DNA of 6,561 bases from an uncultured Oscillospiraceae bacterium (GTDB taxonomy: Bacteria > Bacillota > Clostridia > Oscillospirales > Acutalibacteraceae): positions 1 to 6,561 of the forward strand of contig URGH01000101.1 in the NCBI GenBank assembly GCA_900547305.1, written 5' to 3'. Positions 5,007 through 6,561 of the stretch are shown here, piece by piece; position 1 is the first letter of the stretch; each line of letters starts with the position of its first letter. The position numbers were made by a program, and so were the translations under genes. The notes under the pieces are model-generated. The model saw nothing but the letters and a program-made list of their open reading frames with translations, made no database searches and was not told where the DNA came from.

Positions 5007-6350
5007 ATGTATTTTGCAGACGCCGTAAACGGCGACGACCGAAACGACGGGCTGACGCCTGCAACCGCCTTTGCAACCTTGGAAAGGTTAAATGAATTAA
5101 TACTTTCCCCCGGAACGACCGTAGCTTTAAGAAGCGGCGGCATTTTTACGGGAACGCTAAAGCCGAAAAACGGAGGCACGAAAGATAAGCCTATTCGCGT
5201 CACCTCCTACGGAGAGGGACCTTTACCCATAATCAATGGTAACGGGGCGGAAAATGCGGTTGAGATAAGAAACCTTTCATATATTGAAGTGAGCAATCTT
5301 GAAATAATTAACGCTTCTTCCGATATATATACGCCCCGACGCGGAGTATTTGTATGCTGCGGGGAAAAGGGCGGCAAATATTGCGGAATTACCCTTAAAA
5401 ATCTTTATGTACATAATATAACAACTTCCTTCGGAAGAGAGGCGGGCGGAATAATAATTTGGTGCGATCCCGCCGACTCACCGGTAAGCTATGACGGCGT
5501 GACGGTTACCGGCTGCACCGTGTGCGATACCGGAGCGCAGGGAATTACATTTTCCTCCGCCTACAGTTACAGGGTGGGCATTGACTGGACAGACCTGCCG
5601 TACACACCGTCACATAATATCCGCATTACGGATAACTATATTGCCCGCTGCGGAGGCGACGGAATTTTTCAATCCTGTGCGGAAAGTCCGATTATCGAAC
5701 ACAATACCGTGGCAATGTGCTGCTTTGCGGGGAACACGCCATATGCCGGAATCTGGCCGCACAATTCGCAAAATGCGGTAATGCGCGAAAACGAAGCCTT
5801 CGGCTGCGTGCTGATCGCGGGCGACGGTCAGGGCTATGATGTGGATATAAACTGTACCGATACGGTTGTTGCCGACAATTTAAGTCATCACAATGACGGC
5901 GGATTTATATTGCTTTGCACCTCGGGCGATATCGGCGGTTACAACAACGGAATTACCGTGGAACGAAATATCAGCATTGACGATTCGGGGCAGATATTCA
6001 CGCTTTCGGGGCCGATTAAGAATATAAGGATTTCAAACAACCGCGTTTCGGTTGAAAAAAATATTCATACGCGCTTAATCGGAACATATCAGTGGGGCGA
6101 GAAAGGCGGCGGGCCTGAAAACGTAACGGTTACGGAAAATTATATTTATATGAATACCGACGGTGAAAACCGATTCTTCGATATCCCGCCGAGGTTTACG
6201 GGTAACAGCTTCGGCGGCAGCTACGGATATGAAAATTTAAACGATGCATCTTTTTCTTCACTCAAAGCTGTACCGTTTGATAAAAGCAAATACCTTATTA
6301 TTAAACAAACCGGAGGAGACAAAAATGAGCAAACAGGCAGTATTTTTTAA
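5007..6350 (+). CDS. Right-handed parallel beta-helix protein without signal peptide, possible carbohydrate-active enzyme
   Basis: The product (447 aa) starts with a cap typical of bacterial beta-helix proteins: FADAVNGDDRNDGLTPATAFATL, then LSPGTTVALRSGGIFTGTL (about 2-52). At least eight coils of about 20-30 residues follow, each with an inward hydrophobic strand and an Asn turn: VTVTGCTVCDTG, IRITDNYIARCG, PIIEHNTVAMC, AVMRENEAFGC, TVVADNLSHHNDGG, ITVERNISIDDSG, IRISNNRVSVE and VTVTENYIYMN. The fold covers polysaccharide lyases, several glycoside hydrolase families and epimerases. I could not assign a family or catalytic residues, so enzyme activity is an inference from fold and neighbours. 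The lack of a signal peptide is unusual for the fold and points to intracellular action. ATG 5007 is chosen by the ribosome binding site at 4994-5001. The 3' end overlaps the next gene by 26 bp. Confidence 0.83.
   Translation: MYFADAVNGDDRNDGLTPATAFATLERLNELILSPGTTVALRSGGIFTGTLKPKNGGTKDKPIRVTSYGEGPLPIINGNGAENAVEIRNLSYIEVSNLEIINASSDIYTPRRGVFVCCGEKGGKYCGITLKNLYVHNITTSFGREAGGIIIWCDPADSPVSYDGVTVTGCTVCDTGAQGITFSSAYSYRVGIDWTDLPYTPSHNIRITDNYIARCGGDGIFQSCAESPIIEHNTVAMCCFAGNTPYAGIWPHNSQNAVMRENEAFGCVLIAGDGQGYDVDINCTDTVVADNLSHHNDGGFILLCTSGDIGGYNNGITVERNISIDDSGQIFTLSGPIKNIRISNNRVSVEKNIHTRLIGTYQWGEKGGGPENVTVTENYIYMNTDGENRFFDIPPRFTGNSFGGSYGYENLNDASFSSLKAVPFDKSKYLIIKQTGGDKNEQTGSIF
6312..6318 (+). promoter_or_regulatory. 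Ribosome binding site inside the end of the beta-helix gene
   Basis: GGAGGAG lies 6 nt before ATG 6325 and is contained in the coding sequence of the upstream gene, where it is read as part of codons for Gly-Gly-Asp. It supports the overlapping start and translational coupling. Confidence 0.7.
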
Positions 6351-6561
6351 ACGCGCGCTTGCACTGTGCCTTTGTTGCGTTATAGCCGGCTGCACGTTCA
6401 GCAGCTTGTCGGCTGTAAAAGCCAAGGCGGAAGGTACAGACTTTTTTAACCGTTGGTTTTCCGCCGATAACGACAGTAAGTGGTGGGACGGAAACTCCTA
6501 CAACGGATTGACCGGTCCTGACGGAGGATTTTATATTAACCACCCTAACGGTAATTGGCAG
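6325..6561 (+). CDS. Secreted relative of the dockerin-protein modules, 5' part only
   Basis: This frame is open to the right edge, with 79 residues visible. The N-terminus is a secretion signal: basic KR (9-10), a hydrophobic core 11-22, and two possible processing sites. IAGC (20-23) fits a lipobox, which would give a lipoprotein. AKA35/EGT fits signal peptidase I and matches AAA30/EGT of the protein encoded at 1472-3007. The mature start NRWFSADNDSKWWDGNSYNG, then GGFYINHPNGNWQ, parallels DWFNEDQRTTWWATDSFTG...FNITVSDGVW of that protein. The two are therefore likely paralogues sharing the same N-terminal module. It is co-transcribed with the beta-helix gene and overlaps it by 26 bp. An extracellular, possibly glycan-binding, role is inferred; the rest of the domain layout is outside the window. 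Confidence 0.8.
   Translation, partial: MSKQAVFFKRALALCLCCVIAGCTFSSLSAVKAKAEGTDFFNRWFSADNDSKWWDGNSYNGLTGPDGGFYINHPNGNWQ

Noticed and set aside
6301..6543. Minus-strand 80-codon frame at the right edge
   Set aside because: It lies opposite the secreted paralogue, which has a proper ribosome binding site, signal peptide and homology to another protein in the window.

Overview
The window looks like part of a chromosome from a Gram-positive gut-type Clostridia species, probably in the Oscillospirales/Ruminococcaceae. This is inferred from the dockerin-like C-terminus of one secreted protein, the clostridial-type FDAHDPRV signature of a PRPP synthetase, strong GGAG-type ribosome binding sites, sigma-A-like promoters and moderate base composition. 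No species can be named from sequence alone.

Layout. (1) At the left edge is the start of a PRPP synthetase gene (prs), minus strand and running out of the window (1-416), with a leader of about 130 nt and an extended -10 promoter. (2) Divergent from it is a monocistronic cytosolic glycerophosphodiester phosphodiesterase gene (691-1410, plus), closed by a 9-bp hairpin at 1438-1462 that is shared with the convergent gene. (3) From 1472 to the right edge is an accessory, carbohydrate-themed cluster. It holds a secreted two-module protein with a dockerin-like tail (1472-3007, minus), a GH123/DUF4091-type protein without a signal peptide (3133-4776, minus), a 230-bp divergent control region, a right-handed parallel beta-helix protein without a signal peptide (5007-6350, plus), and the start of a second secreted protein (6325 to the right edge, plus). 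That last protein overlaps the beta-helix gene by 26 bp and is a recognisable relative of the dockerin protein.

How it may work (inference). The two secreted relatives would bind or present a glycan outside the cell, and the two enzyme-like proteins without signal peptides would act on imported oligosaccharides. The strongest support for a single system is regulatory. A 19-bp direct repeat (centres 40 bp apart) lies upstream of the beta-helix promoter. The promoter of the distant minus-strand dockerin gene carries the same GTATATTG box exactly 15 bp before the same TTGAAA -35 hexamer, with further matches between box and hexamer. This suggests one undescribed regulator controlling both arms. 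The regulator, any transporter and the substrate are not in the window.
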